Shown here one piece after another: positions 28,021 through 41,215 of a DNA stretch of 64,000 nucleotides. The notes below the pieces were generated by a model, which did no database searches, was not told the DNA's origin, and saw only the letters and a program-made list of their open reading frames with translations. A program made the translations under genes and the position numbers. Location: NCBI GenBank assembly GCA_008711295.1, contig VUYV01000041.1, positions 1,838,288-1,902,287 of the forward strand, given 5' to 3'. Origin of the DNA: Anarhynchus alexandrinus. Lineage: Eukaryota; Chordata; Aves; Charadriiformes; Charadriidae. Every line of letters begins with the position of its first letter. Within the stretch, counting starts at the first letter, position 1.

Positions 28021-28397
28021 ACCTCTTCAGGCCAACTAATCGATGTTTTTGTCAGACAACAATGGATCCAATGTCACAGCAGACAATGTTCTCACACTCA
28101 GCCCAGGATCAGATGCATGATATTACTCTCAGTGAACAAGTGCTTACGACACTGCTGTATTCTGCATTTGCAAAAGACATCACTGAGGTATCAATGGAAA
28201 AGATGCTATCAGAGACTAAAGCAGTGGTACATATTAACATTATTGACCTGCAAAATTGAGAGATCTGTTATCTTTGGTAGGTAGCTATAGCCAGGAGAAC
28301 CTGAAGAATAGCAACTTACAGGAACTGCCACAGGGGAAGATAGGATCAAATGACATGGTGTGCTTTCATACCGGGATTACTATGTCCTGACAAGTCC

Positions 28398-28426
28398 TCT
28401 AGAAAGACACTTAGTGTCTTTCTAGA
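28398..28426. repeat. Near-perfect 29-bp palindrome
   Basis: TCTAGAAAGACACT is followed by one T and then AGTGTCTTTCTAGA, giving 14-bp perfect arms with a single central base. The flanking bases do not extend the symmetry. It could be a tight cruciform or hairpin site, a chance palindrome, or the remnant of a small inverted duplication. Confidence 0.9.
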
Positions 28427-31400
28427 CAGTAGGTTCAGTGTCTTAATACCTTGATTCCAGGTAGAGTTTCATTGTCGAGGGACCTGAAGTGGCCTCAACA
28501 GTACAAGAAAAAACAACCAACCAACAAAAAAACCATCACAGAGGTTGGGGGGTTTTGTGTGTGTGTGGTTTTTTTTAATCTTTAAATGCCAATATTGCAT
28601 GTTGGCTTGATGTTTGAATCACTCTGCAGGTGCTGCTCCAAAAAAGCAGTGTCCCTGGAGAATTAATAACATATGATCAGTAAAATAACTTTTTGCAAGT
28701 CACTTGAGTGTCTGTAATTAACATGTTAAGCTACACTTAAAGGGAGTAAAGTATCATTATACACATAATAAATCATTTTAAATTACTGAATTATTTGTCT
28801 GTACAATTACCCAGGTAATTATCTAAACTTTACTAATAAAAGGTTTCATTAACTACCACTTACTCCGGATAGAACTAACCCATCAAGCTTTCACACTTAA
28901 ATACATCCACAATGCAAAATACAATGCAAATGCTATAGCCATTTTGAAATAAAACCTGAATTACATGCTGAGCTCAGTTCATTCTGAGGCTGTATTTTTG
29001 TTACACAGGGTGCATTTCTACACTGAGCTAACTAGAGACAGACGCTGCAATGTAAAGCATAAGAAAGGAACTGAAATTTTTACCAAGTGCAACCAGCCAA
29101 GGTGAATCTTAGGTCTAAGATACAGGGTTGCAACTGAAGAAAATTGACCTGTAGCACATTCAAGCAAGATTTCATACCAGCGTGGCTATATTGGTTTAAA
29201 ATCAGAGCCTTTCTTCAACAACTTTACAGCCTACTACAAGCCATTTGCACAGTGGTAGGCAGTTTTATGCTAATACAGAGGTGAGAGAATAAAGTGGGAA
29301 CTAAAAATGACAGCAAGGTGGCATTACCCGAAGGGCTGGGGCCAGTGCTTAAGCAAGGGCTTTCTAAACAGCGCAGGTGGCTGATCGTACACATGCCACT
29401 GCTCTGAGGGCAACGAAACATGAGGGTCTTGCTCTTTCTAGAGCTGAGGCACATCAGGCGCAGACATGTGACCCAAAGGGGATGACTTTAGCTCTAGAGC
29501 CATGGCTTAAATAGCTTTACACTAAATACAACTGCTACATGATCTCATTATAGGTAAGATGTAAAAACTTTGGGGGTTTGGTTTCTTTCATTTTAAATCA
29601 AGTCAGTAACGACTTTGTCACAGCTAGAACCTGCTGCATACGCAGGATTCATGCATGCACTCGATACTGCGCTGTGGCCCCAGGTTCAGCCCCATAATCC
29701 AGCTGCCACACATCAGCTGAGCTGCAGTAACTACTGCCAGCCCTCAGCAAATGCAAACTGGAATGACTGAGGTGGGATGCCTAAGTGCCAAGTCCTATTT
29801 CCTCCCATTTGCAGGAGACTAAAAGCACGCACAAGGACAGCTAGAACACCACAAACATCCCCTCTGCAGCTACCTCAGCCATAATTCAAGCGTGCATCTA
29901 AAACCTCAACCATTTGAGCACGTGAAGAGATACACAATGTTTTATCCACAGACTCCCTTGCCATTTATAAGCTGCACAACCACATTTTTTTTCTCTGCAA
30001 ATCTCACTTCTGTTTACATGGCTTACCAGGAATTAGGCACAGAAATACCTTTGTTTTTCTGGCCCTGGGAGCCTATCAATTCCTAAACTTCATGCACTGT
30101 CTGTTTCCCTCTGAGATGTTCCAACCTCAGCTGCACAACTAGCAAATGTACTCTAGGTATCCTAAACCCTTCTGACTTCTCAAAACACCACATCCCAGAG
30201 GTGATACTGGTGGTGTTCATATTTTCTCATCCAGCTGATGACATATTAGGATGCTCAAGTCTGCCTAAAAGGTCTTGAACTCACATCAGATATTTGAGGT
30301 GGGCTATCTGGAGTGGGAATTCCTCAGTCTTTCCAACTGATGTTGCTCCACTTCAGGTGAAACGTTGCCTGGCTTTTTAGCTGTGGAGAAGGCTAGGATC
30401 TGAGTGCCAGTTTCCACTGGGTTTGTTATGCAGACTGGGACATACAATTAATGTGTAACTGAAGACTTTGTCAAAACGCATGTAAAAGATTGCATCTCCC
30501 TTCTTTGGAGATTTGTAGGCTCTTACATTTGTTAACACAGAATTGAGCACCTTTGCTTTCTTCTTTGATTTTGTGTATGTTATTTCCTAAGTTTTTAAAC
30601 CACAAATTCCATCATATGAACCAAACATAGTTCATTAATAGTGTTGGAAAGGTTATACAGTGCATAGATCCCCACCTCAAACTAGCATAGCAATACTGAA
30701 ACTCTTTTTTTCCCCCTCTAAGTGGATTGTGGTTCTGGGGTTTTGGTTCAGATTTATTTATTTATTTTTTACATCTGCCTGAAGACAACTCCAGGCACAG
30801 AAAATTTCAGCCTGAACAAGGTATTGGCAGTTGAAAGACGCATATTATAACATAAAGCACTGCACAAATTTGACTTCAAGAATCACTACTTCAAATGAAT
30901 AAAATTATAATCCTATATAGACTCACATGGTGGTTTTCATCCTTAGAGTTTAAACTGCCTTATAATAGAGGACTATCAGAAACACTGGCTTTACCTCAGC
31001 TAGAAAAATTGTCAGTCAGGACAGACTTGGCTACCGTACAACTTCCAGTTCAAGCTATAGCTTCAGAAAAAACTTGCTAATTACTGTGATCCTGCTCCCA
31101 CTCTCAGGAAGGCAACTGTGACAGGTAAGAGCATCACCTCTGAACCAGTCATAATGACTGGAAACAAACTTGGACTTGTAGGCACACAAGCAGAACATCG
31201 TAACTCGGAGACACATCTGTAAATGCCTGGAGGCTGAACAGGACCCTAGCCTTTCTTCTTCCCTTGGAATGGGAAAATGAAAGAATCACATCTTCACCTT
31301 TGTAAGATTTAGCCCCCCCAATTTTCCCTATTCAAAGGTCTTGAAATGCACAAGAGATGGAGATGGAGCATAGCAGGTGGTGGTTTGCAAGGAAAGTTTT

Positions 31401-34242
31401 GTTTTAAGAATAGCAAGTGGTTTGTATAATGCCAACTTTTCATGAACCCACCACGGCTCAGAAAGCCTGTCAGGAGCTCACAGAAGCCCTTGTAAATATT
31501 TTATGGTATGTCAGAAGCAGCCTGGAGAGCTATGCTCTGTTACTGATGCAGGGACATGGAAGGGATTTTTTTGAACAGAAATCTTGCCACGGCAATGGGG
31601 TTGCTGTAGCCATGTCCTGATGCTTGTGTAGCCCCAGACTGCTGTGCACAGCTGTGAGAGAGGACACACAAGCCCCTCTGAGGGCAACTGCCAAAGCAAT
31701 TTGACTCAATTGTATTCATAGTATTAGAAAAAACACAGGCTTGAAATCAGGAGTCCCCTACCCACCACTGCCAAGGATTTCTGCTCTTAAAGTGTATGAG
31801 CACAAAACACTGAAGGTCTCACTTCATCTATGCACTTGCTACCTAGCTCCCCCAAACTTCTGTTTGAGAAGCAGCATGGAGCAGTACAGCCTATAACGCA
31901 CTAGGTACCCTCATGAGCCGTTTTTCAATAGAGAGAACTATGCAGTTACATTGAAAACTGGACTGCTTTGTTCAGCTACTGCTTGTTAATGACATTAAGT
32001 ACGTTTAGGCAATGCATTTGCTCACTGCTGTCAACCTGATGGTGGCAAATGACTTCCAAGCTACCTGACTATCTCTGACCTGTCCCCCAAAATTGTTGCA
32101 TAATGCTGTCTACTTCCACCCGGGGCAGCAGAAAACTGAACATTGCCACAAACTGAACAAAGACACCCACCGTTTCGCTCAGCTTGCTGCACTCCAGCAA
32201 ATGCCAGTGGTGTAAGGGTTAAGAACCTCTCTGACAGCAAACAAGTCATGCTGAATTCTTCGGTCACGCTGTTGTGAGGTATACAAAAGTGTTTTTCAAG
32301 ATTACATATCTCCATAGGTTATACTGTCATTATAAGGAACTGCATTTACACAGTAGGGGAATTTAAGTTGGAAATGTGACACTGCTAGTAAAAATGTGAA
32401 CTGGAACAAAAATTACCCTGGAAAGAAGCACCTTAAACCTTTCATTTCAAAGAATCCGTGCTAAGCCTGAAGAGAGCAAATAATGAGCAATGAAAGGAGT
32501 CTTTGTTATGCCGTGATTTCAAAGCTCTGCCAAAATGTCAAATAATCCATTTAATCAATCAGAAAATTAAAGAATGTGGTAAATTCCCAAGGTAGTTTGA
32601 GGTTTTAGCTGTGCCAAGTAATTCAGCTAGTGCATAAAGCTTATGTCACAATAGCAATTACTTAATAAGTCATTTTTGTCTAACAGTGTTGATGTAAAAT
32701 ACAATTTAGTTTTCAAATTATTTGCAGCTGTGCTCTTATTGGGATACAGCATGCAATACCTCAGGAGATGTTTACATTTGTCGCTTCAAGCACTGCTTTA
32801 ATTTAATTTTTATCACACTATATCCTTCAAAAAGTTCCTATTATCTCAACACACTAAGAAATTGATTTCTTAAAATGGTTGTTCATGAGATCATGTAAGA
32901 AAAGGAAGACACTAACTGTTGATTCGCATACAAGACTCATTACACCGAAACTAAAACTCCTATCATTTCAAATACAGATTCTATATGATGTTTACATTTC
33001 AAATTTGGTGATTTATTTCAGGACAGAGACACTCTTGAGAATCCTGTTAAGTCATTATCATGACTTAAATTCTGGAAATGTAAAACAGGCTGCACTGAAC
33101 ACTTTTTACATTATAGACTATTTATTTTCTATCCCTCTCAAAGGACAAATTTGACAGACTGGTTGCAAATGTAGATTTTTGCTTCTAACAAGCCTAACAA
33201 AATTGCAGATCCATTTTATTAATGTGAAATTAAATACAAATGTTTTATTAAAGTAAAAAGTCCAAAGAGTATTTAGATGCAATATGTTAGTTCAGAAAAC
33301 TTGAGAATACTTATATTGTCTGCCAAAATAATTCACTTCCATTGCATAAAAATTATGAAGTTCAGCTTAAATTTAATAAGCCTTAATTTTAAATTGGACC
33401 ATTTTAGGTTTCTTTCTATTATCTACACATTTGCATACAGGTTTCCAGGAATTTCTTCTGAACTCTACCTTGTGTCAGTGGCAAGAGATGCATCCTCTAT
33501 CTACCTGTAAAAATATGGACAATACCTGTTTTTCGTCCTTTTAAAAATTGAAATGCTGACACAAAAGAATCACCAACTCTGTCAAATATATACCTACACT
33601 TCAGTTTTTAAAGAAAAAAAAGCATTCAGCACAGCAAACAAAGCCTGACCTGCGTTCATGACAGCAGGTTCTGAGTGTCTTTGTGATCCTGGAGCCTATT
33701 AGCATGATCTCCTTCAGTGGCCGGATGAATAGGGACCTTCCTTTCAGAAGCCACAGTGAGCTTCACAAAAGCCTCTGTGCAGAGGAGGGCTGGAATGAAT
33801 CCAGAGTCATGCAGCTTTCACTAACCCACTGATCTTTTCTATGGCTCCCCATCTCCACTGCCTGCCTCCCTCTCCCTGTCCCCCTGCGTCTTGTTTCCTG
33901 GACTAGTCTCATTTCCTATTGACAAAGACTACAATGAAGATAGTAAATGTATTGAAATGGGCCATAAGTTGAGAGCTTCTTCTCGTGGCTAGGACTTGCA
34001 CTCACAGTTTCTTCATAAAATTCAAGAACTTCGGACAAAGAGTAAGCCCCAAATTTGTATCAACTGCGTACTGCTAGTCTCCAGATTTTATCAGACCAGG
34101 GCATCTCCTCACACCTCTCCTTCCAATATCCTTCAAAAGCACAAGTGCTTCCAGGGCTTAAGAACCAAGGAGACACCCTCCCCGTATCTTCTTGTGGGGG
34201 TGGGAAAAATTAACCTGGAGAGCAGGAAGCATAAGTGAAATA
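28427..34242. other. Non-coding stretch, no gene supported
   Basis: AT-rich DNA with no named exon or transposon. A minus-strand open run of about 50 codons around 33,660-33,820 looks protein-like but has no family match. A TG-rich spot lies near 28,557. The block at 32,520-32,760 is noted separately. Confidence 0.5.
32520..32760. other. AT-rich block resembling a conserved non-coding element
   Basis: Repeat-free sequence rich in TAAT/ATTA and CAATTA words (for example AGCAATTACTTAATAAG near 32,653), between less ordered flanks. The call is compositional only. Confidence 0.18.
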
Positions 34243-34380
34243 ACAAAAAAAATAATCCTGTTTCATAGAATCATAGAATGGTTTAGGTTGGAAAGGACCT
34301 TGAAGATCATCGAGTTCCAACCCCCCTGCCATAGGCAGGGACACCTCCCACTAGACCANACAAAAAAAATAATCCTGTTT
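34243..34380 (-). mobile_element. Short CR1 3' tail flanked by a 21-bp direct repeat
   Basis: Positions 34,264-34,358 are the 3' end of a CR1 LINE on the minus strand (plus-strand ATAGAATGGTTTAGGTTGGA type sequence). It is cut about 95 bases in, immediately before a single N at 34,359. An identical 21-base word, ACAAAAAAAATAATCCTGTTT, sits directly before the element (34,243-34,263) and directly after the N (34,360-34,380). This has the form of a target-site duplication. CR1 insertions are not known for long duplications, so a contig-overlap artefact at the N is an equal possibility. Confidence 0.9.
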
Positions 34381-37300
34381 GTCCCAAGTAGGTTTACAAG
34401 ATAACTATTTTTTCTGTAATGATCCTTGGAGTTTCCCTACTTGCTGAAGTTCCAAAAGTTACCAAGTTAACTCACTCAAAATGCCATTTCAGGTTGACCA
34501 CATCTATTGAAAACTTAGGTCAAGCCAAACAATTTGATTTCAAAATTGAAAACAACAACAAAAAAACCCCTCTCAAAAAGTTCAGCTGCCCAAGCAAATA
34601 ATTAGGAAGAAGGACCCCAAGTTCTACCCAGAAATATGGGTAATGACATAATGAGAGGCAAGTTTGCAAGGATATGTAATATCTTTAAGTAAATAATCAG
34701 ATTGAGCTGGAAAAATGGGCATAATACTGGTCATATGTGCCTTTTTCCATAGAAAGAAAATGCTAGTTTTATTTTAGCAATAACTGTTGAAGAGTAGAAA
34801 ACCAGAAACAAATGCCCCCCGTGTTGACAAGGTAGAGAGAAATGCCAAAACTCATATAACGTTTGCCAGATAGTCAAGTTCTGGATGACAGCTTGTAATT
34901 AAAAAGAGTGTACGAGAGAGGACTGGAAAGTAATACACTGTGTATAATATGTTTTAAGAAATCAAGAAAAACGATGACAATTAGAATACTTATTAAATAT
35001 TGTAAATCGTAGTAAAGTGCCAGGTTGACAAAGCACCTTGCAAACTAATCGTAGGAATTCAAATAATATTGAAAAATTTTATGAGAAAAACTTATTTATC
35101 TCTCTCTCTCTCTGTGCATAGATCCTTCCACGCCTAACCCCAGAAACTGAAATAGCACCTCAACTTCTTGGGTCATAAAGTCATACCTATTTTTCCAAAA
35201 CCCAACATAGGGCTGTGGATGAACTGACGCTCACATCAGCAAGACAATGATAGTGCTAGGAGAATAGGTAAGTGCCAGTCTCCAGACATAGCCTTTCCAA
35301 TTTTATATTTATACAGCTATTGTAAACTTCTCTTCTTCCCCCAGTGGCACGGCCCTCCCCAACAGTTAACAAAGCCTTTCTTACATCCGGATTGAATTGC
35401 TGTAATTTATTCTCCATGATGCTACTCTTGGAGACTGCTTTAAAGCACCAGCTCCAGCAGAAAACAACTGCCCTTTATTTTATGTTCCTGGCCTTAAAAA
35501 ACACATTATGCTTTTTTTCAGAGACTTGCACCCTTTCACAGGTGACACTCAAGCTGTTTGCATTGTCCTAGAAAGACTTAGGAAATCCTGCTTGGATCTG
35601 AGATTGCCAAGAGGTTGCTTTCCCTGAAAGCTGGTGTACACGCTACCTAAGACAGTATTTTGAAGGCATAAGTAGCATATATTGTCTTGCGCTTGACTCA
35701 GGCTGTTAATAAATAAAGAACACACACAATATGGACATTTACAAAATATTAAACAAAGTGGTAACTTTAACATTTCATCTCTGTGACAAGACCTTGCTTT
35801 TTTCTGACAAGTGACTACATTTTAAACATACAAGCACACACTTTTTACTCAAATTGACACTGACAAGAAAAACACTCTCTTCGCCATCACGGCAAGGTGT
35901 CACATAAAACTTTGATTGTCAAGGTCTTATAACACATAATTCAAAGAGGTATTTCTGATGTCATGTTGCAGGATTCGTAAGAAATCATATTTCTTGCTCA
36001 GAAAAAAAAGAGGAAATAAACAGATCAGCTCCACCCTGGAGGCAGGGGAAAAGAAAATAAGTAGGGTAGAAATAATAATTTTTTTCAGGAAAGAATAGAG
36101 TAAAGAAACTATCTACAATGTCTATGGACGAACTACTACTACAAAGAAAAAAAAATCCCAAACCAACCCCCTCTCTTCCAACAACAAAAGAAAAACACAT
36201 CAGAAGCCCAAAAACGTGTTTAAGGTGTGACTATTCCAGGACAGGTCATTGCTCACTAACTCCTGGGTCGAACACACATGGCACTTGGAGTTGGTTATGA
36301 AGTTAAGTCAGTGGAGTTACGTCAGCAGACACGCCATGAAGAAAGGTATCGAAGTGCAATAGCACTGTTAGGCCATTCCAGTGCCTAGGTGTACAGGAAT
36401 ATATTCACCTCTGATGTTATTTCAGAGGACTGTAACTTTCCTGGCATCTCTCCCCATACATCTCAGTGCACCACTTTGCGACTTCTGTTTGGAAAACCAG
36501 AGCATTGACTTTATTTAGGCAGTTTCCAAAAGCTGTGCTTAAATTTTTTCAGTCTTACCCTATATTTCATTAGGCAAATGGGACAAATAAAGTTGGCAAC
36601 ATGAAACCTCCTACAGGTATGCTGAAAGGTCATGTTATGGCAGACATGAACTTGTTCTGCTCATGCTCCAAGGGAAAAGGTTTGCTCTCAGCAGACACAA
36701 AGCAGTGTAGCTGCATCAGCATGACACAGAGCCAAATCTTGTATTTTCAGCACCTCACCCTAGGAACACAGGCAGAGTAAGCCCATGCCAGTGACCAAAC
36801 GGTCAGGTAGGAACTCTGTATAATTTATTGGGGGGTGAAGGGGTGGCAGGTGTGGAATAAGCTTTTCTTTACTGGCCAAATCTCCTTCAGATCACAGAGC
36901 ACATGTATATTATTCCCTGAGTGAATATATCACACCAGTTTGTACTATTAGATGTCCCCCACAAAAAATGCAGGCATGACAGTGGCCCCAGTGACAAAAC
37001 CTGCCTTTTGAAACTCAGTTCTGAGTTCCCTCCTGTAATGCTTACTATTTGCCAAGGTTAAGGCAAGCGTTTGCACAGTGAAGTTTATGCTGTGCTCGTA
37101 AAGCAAAGTGCCTCAATCTATTTATACCAGGTTACCTGAGGGTTTAAAAACAGCATCAACATAGTCATAAAATACGTACATTGCATTTTCAGAGTAGTTC
37201 CTACTAAAACACACAGTACTTGTTAGCTTCTTTTGACCACTGCAGAGTTTCCTCAACTGTTAACAATTAATACGTTATTTATCAAGTTCCAGTCACACCT

Positions 37301-40300
37301 GTGTAAATTTACCGAAAACAACGGCATTGCAAAGGAAGTAATCTGGAAAGATTAATGAGTTGGTACTGCTTAAACTGAGAACTTAATTTTTGGTGAGTAG
37401 AGCCCTTCCAAACCAGTGCTGACATACAGGGTAAGAGCTCCGCTTTCCTTTAAGATCCCATGTTCAACCATTTGGCTTGGCATTTCAAAGTAGTGCTTCA
37501 ACTTGGAGAACATTTGACTCTGGAAGTAATTTAGAGGCAAAATGCAGTCCTGAAAATATACTCTACAGGTGGGACTGTAGACTACTTTTCAAATTATAGT
37601 CGGCAGTAAAGCTGATTTGCATATTATTTAGGAGTGACAACAATATACTTTAAACTGGGAGAAATGGAGAAAAACAGTACAGGAGACAATCTGAAATTAT
37701 TTAAAGAAAGAACTTTGTCCCAGGTTTCTGAAGAGTAATTTCCAAACTGAAATATTATTGAAAGTATATATTGAAACCATTTGGGGGCAAACGATGAAGA
37801 CAATTTTTATCTTAGCCAAATACAAAGTTTAAAAATAAGCCCAGTTTATTCTCTTGGCAGTACACCCTGGATACTCTTGGGAGCAATTTTGTTAAAAAAT
37901 AAGGAAGAAAATATTTTGCCTTTTAATAGGAGTCTGAAGATAACTTGTTTTACAGGTTTTTATAAATTTGTCTTCACACGGCAGCATTAGTGCAAACTGG
38001 CATCTACCATCTTTGTAAGTGCAAGTAAGACTGAAATAATTGCCACACAACATCTGTGAATTTAATCAAGGTTAAATTCTCTGTGCGCTATTCGACTTAC
38101 AGCAGACATTTAAATTTATAATAAAATGGGAAATATACCTCCTGCCTAATTATTGCTGGGGCTTTTCACCAGAAGATTGTCCTTAGTTACAATAATGAGA
38201 AAGTACTTTTTAGCAGACAAGAAGTCACACCTGAGAGAAATAACAAAGGAGTCAAAGTACCAAAAAATCAATAATGTTTTATTAACATAGGCTTCAGAGA
38301 AAGAGTACAGAAGGAAACTCAGAAATAGTTGTATCAGAATAAATAACATTCCCAAAAATATTCCTAAAGGAAACTGGCACCCAAGAATAAAGCAGACGGA
38401 GCAGTAAGGCAATATGTGGAATGGCAGCACTGTAAGGGAATTGTCAGAAATTGTTTTCTGCCCCCAACACTGTCAGCCTTTATCTTGGTTCCAGAGAGAG
38501 AAAAGATCATGCACTTTCAGAAAGACATGCAGAGCAGGGAGAAGAATTCTTTTTTAATGCCCAGATCATCTCTCAGATTTGCAATCGAACATGGAAAAAA
38601 AGACTCTGGACCACTTGCTAACAGGGTAGACCTTGCTTTGATACCTTCTTGATTTTCAAGTGTTTAGAAATTCATTGGCTTTTCTTTGTATTCATTTTGG
38701 CATGTGTTTATTAGCTATATTAAATTCTTAGCTTAGTGTTTCATATACAGTGTTATCTTTGGCAGAAAATGAAAGATGTATGAACAATTTAAACACTGAA
38801 CACCAATGTAAAGATGGATCGGCTCATTACAAACTGATTTCCTCTCATCAAACTACGTGGGTGAAGGATGAAGAAACAAAATGCAAAAACATGGTAGTCA
38901 ACGTGGTGACATACTAAATCATCTTCCAATCATTCTCAATAACTCTACAACTACAGCATGCTATCCTGATGGCCCCATCTGAGTTGATGATTTTTCACAA
39001 TGTATTTCATGGCTTCCATCCCTACATGAGACTTTATTACTATCACATAGGAATAAAAAGCCATAAAACACTAGAGTGAATTTATCTTGATCAGATGCAA
39101 TACTTACTTTCTTCACATGATTTCACCACCATTCCAAAACTAACCAATGATTTCATGCTACATTACTGAACATTTTAAACTACGTTTCAACGACAAGAAA
39201 GACACTGAAATGGTTACATCACAAATTAACAGAGCTTTAGCCTTTAAACACATTCCTACCTACGAGAATCAAGAAACAATCACAAGACACAACCATTTAA
39301 TTCACTGATAAAAGACAGGACACCACAGAAAAATATCACTTCCACATACATCTTTCAACACATAAGGAAAGACAAGAGACACAAAAGAAACTGGTATAGA
39401 TTGAAGCTATGAAAGCACCACTACCAGCATCTTTAAAAAAACTATTTTCCATAGTAGCTTCCTGCCATGCATTATAAAAAATTCAGACACCATCACTAAG
39501 AAATCGTTAAGACATCTGAGCTTAATTGGAGAAACAAAGCCAAATTCCCTGCGTATGGCACTGAAACCACTACTACCACAGAGCTACTAGCTAATATGGC
39601 TCACTCGTCCCTAGGACTTCTACCTTCTTGGCTATGATAAATTTACTATAGCCCCAAAGTCCATATTTCTCCTGATCAAAGACCAAATGAGACAAAATTA
39701 TAATATACCCTTATTTTCTAAGCCAGACTATGATACTGAGGTCCTGGTCTGAAAACAGTTATTTATTAATGTAATTACTATTCATCTTCTTATTACTACT
39801 AATTGGCCAAGTTGAAACACAAGTCTCTAGGGTCATTGAAAAGTCAATACAATAATTTAACAGCCATTTGAAAATAATTTTGCTTGTACACTTGCAAGCA
39901 AACTAAACTGAATCAGAAATGTCTTGTTAAGCTAAAAGCCTTTGCTTTACCAAAAATATTTTACATTTTCCCAGCCATGTAACCCCACTGGCATGGTACC
40001 AATATTAATTCTGATGTACTGTTGACGCTAGAACTAAAAATTAACTCAGGTTTGAATTATATACTGCTATTCTTTCTTGTCTACCAAATCCTATTTCTTG
40101 CATAATATAATGTTGATAGCATAGAAAAGAGCAAGAAATCATTAAATGAAAGGAAGTGCATAAATAAATTCAATTATCATGCATAAAACATGCAAATGAT
40201 TTAAAGACTGCATATGAAACTCTAGTTTATATTCATTAATCTCAGGTTGCACTTTTGAGGGAGAAAGAGACACTAATTGGGTCCAGATTAATGCACTCCC

Positions 40301-40679
40301 AAACCTTCCAATTTGTTTTTAGGTGAGGGTTAAATGAGATGTATTAAAATAAACACAGCTGCTCACCTTCTCCAACCCTGTTCCATTTGTGGCAGAAGGT
40401 GAAAACTAAAAAGGATATAAGTAAATTGCAGGCTTGGTGTACTAAGAATTTGTTTTTTTTCTGGACACTTCAGGACTGCCACTTACCCACTGCAGCTCCT
40501 CCTTCTTTTTTTTTTTTTTTGTCTAATAAGATAACTTTGTGCTGAAAACTGGTCCAAAATCCAAGCTAGTGACTTGGTGACTTGACATGGACAACAGGGT
40601 GGGTAGTGTTTGGGCTTGCCTAAATCCTGCACTGTTTTCCTCCCTTCCCTATCCTGAATGATGATGCAGACGGACCATT
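34381..40679. other. Non-coding stretch with a G-poor block
   Basis: No exon or transposon recognised. A (TC)n tract lies at about 35,098-35,114. From about 38,950 to 39,900 the plus strand is visibly poor in G and rich in A and C. That could reflect strand-biased mutation, or an old mitochondrial insertion that I cannot confirm. T-rich runs occur near 40,505-40,520. Confidence 0.45.
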
Positions 40680-41215
40680 TTAAGCTTCTAAAAGGGGCTC
40701 AGTCCGAAGCTGGCGGGTTGCTGCCACCCGGCTCCATTACATGGGCAATGGGGGACTCACGAGAGGACTTGAGCTGTTTGGCTTTGCAGAAACATGATAG
40801 GTAATGGGGGCAAACCCCTCCGACCCACCACCTGCTCCCTTTTTCCACTGCCCAGGGATTCCGCCCAACCTCCGCTGAATTAGCTGGGTATAAAAATGGC
40901 GCTCCCCTGGCTCCCCTTTCCCTCTCCCACTGGAGCTGGATGCTGGTCCCTGCTGCTTGCCCTCGCTGGCTGGCAGCCCCCTGAAGGGCACAGGGGGTAC
41001 CCGGGGGACAAGCCACCGAGGAGAAGACCATCACCCGCAACAGCGGGTGAAGGGGAAAGCGACGTTCCTGGGGCCGGTCCTGCCCCAGGAGAAAGGGAAG
41101 CACGTGGGAAGGAAAATGGGTTCTTGGCCCAGAAACAAACAACAAGGGAAGGGCCCGTTCCCTTTCCTCTGCTGGCAGAGGAAGGTTAAATAAAGTGAAC
41201 AAAAAAAGGTCACCG
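40680..41215. other. GC- and CpG-enriched block with TATA-like and AATAAA motifs
   Basis: About 530 bases, clearly richer in G+C than the surroundings, with roughly 19 CpGs by eye. A TATAAAA word at about 40,890-40,896 runs directly into ATGG in a good start context (40,896). A 97-codon frame follows to 41,189 (leucine-rich start, then Pro/Gly/Arg/Glu-rich). AATAAA occurs at about 41,189. The minus strand is also open for 186 codons, a usual effect of GC richness, so no coding claim is made. Options are a solo LTR-like remnant, a promoter, or a GC-rich intronic island. It lies just 3' of the dynein pseudogene exons on their strand. Confidence 0.4.

Larger units (their letters stand above)
22881..28397. 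other. Non-coding stretch, no gene supported
   Basis: Mixed-composition sequence without recognisable exons. An open frame of 153 codons (24,364-24,825, plus) lies over minus-strand frames and has no family match. Poly-T/A patches occur at about 25,450 and 25,700. An inverted repeat at 23,294 and an A-rich patch at 27,935 are listed separately. Confidence 0.5.

Noticed and set aside
33660..33830. Minus-strand open run of about 50 codons that looks protein-like
   Set aside because: No ATG, no family similarity and no splice sites. Its length is within chance.
40541..40620. Minus-strand FWT-containing translation, compared with the dynein VSQIFWT motif
   Set aside because: It is preceded by a stop in the same frame, and the required WPGQVV context is absent.
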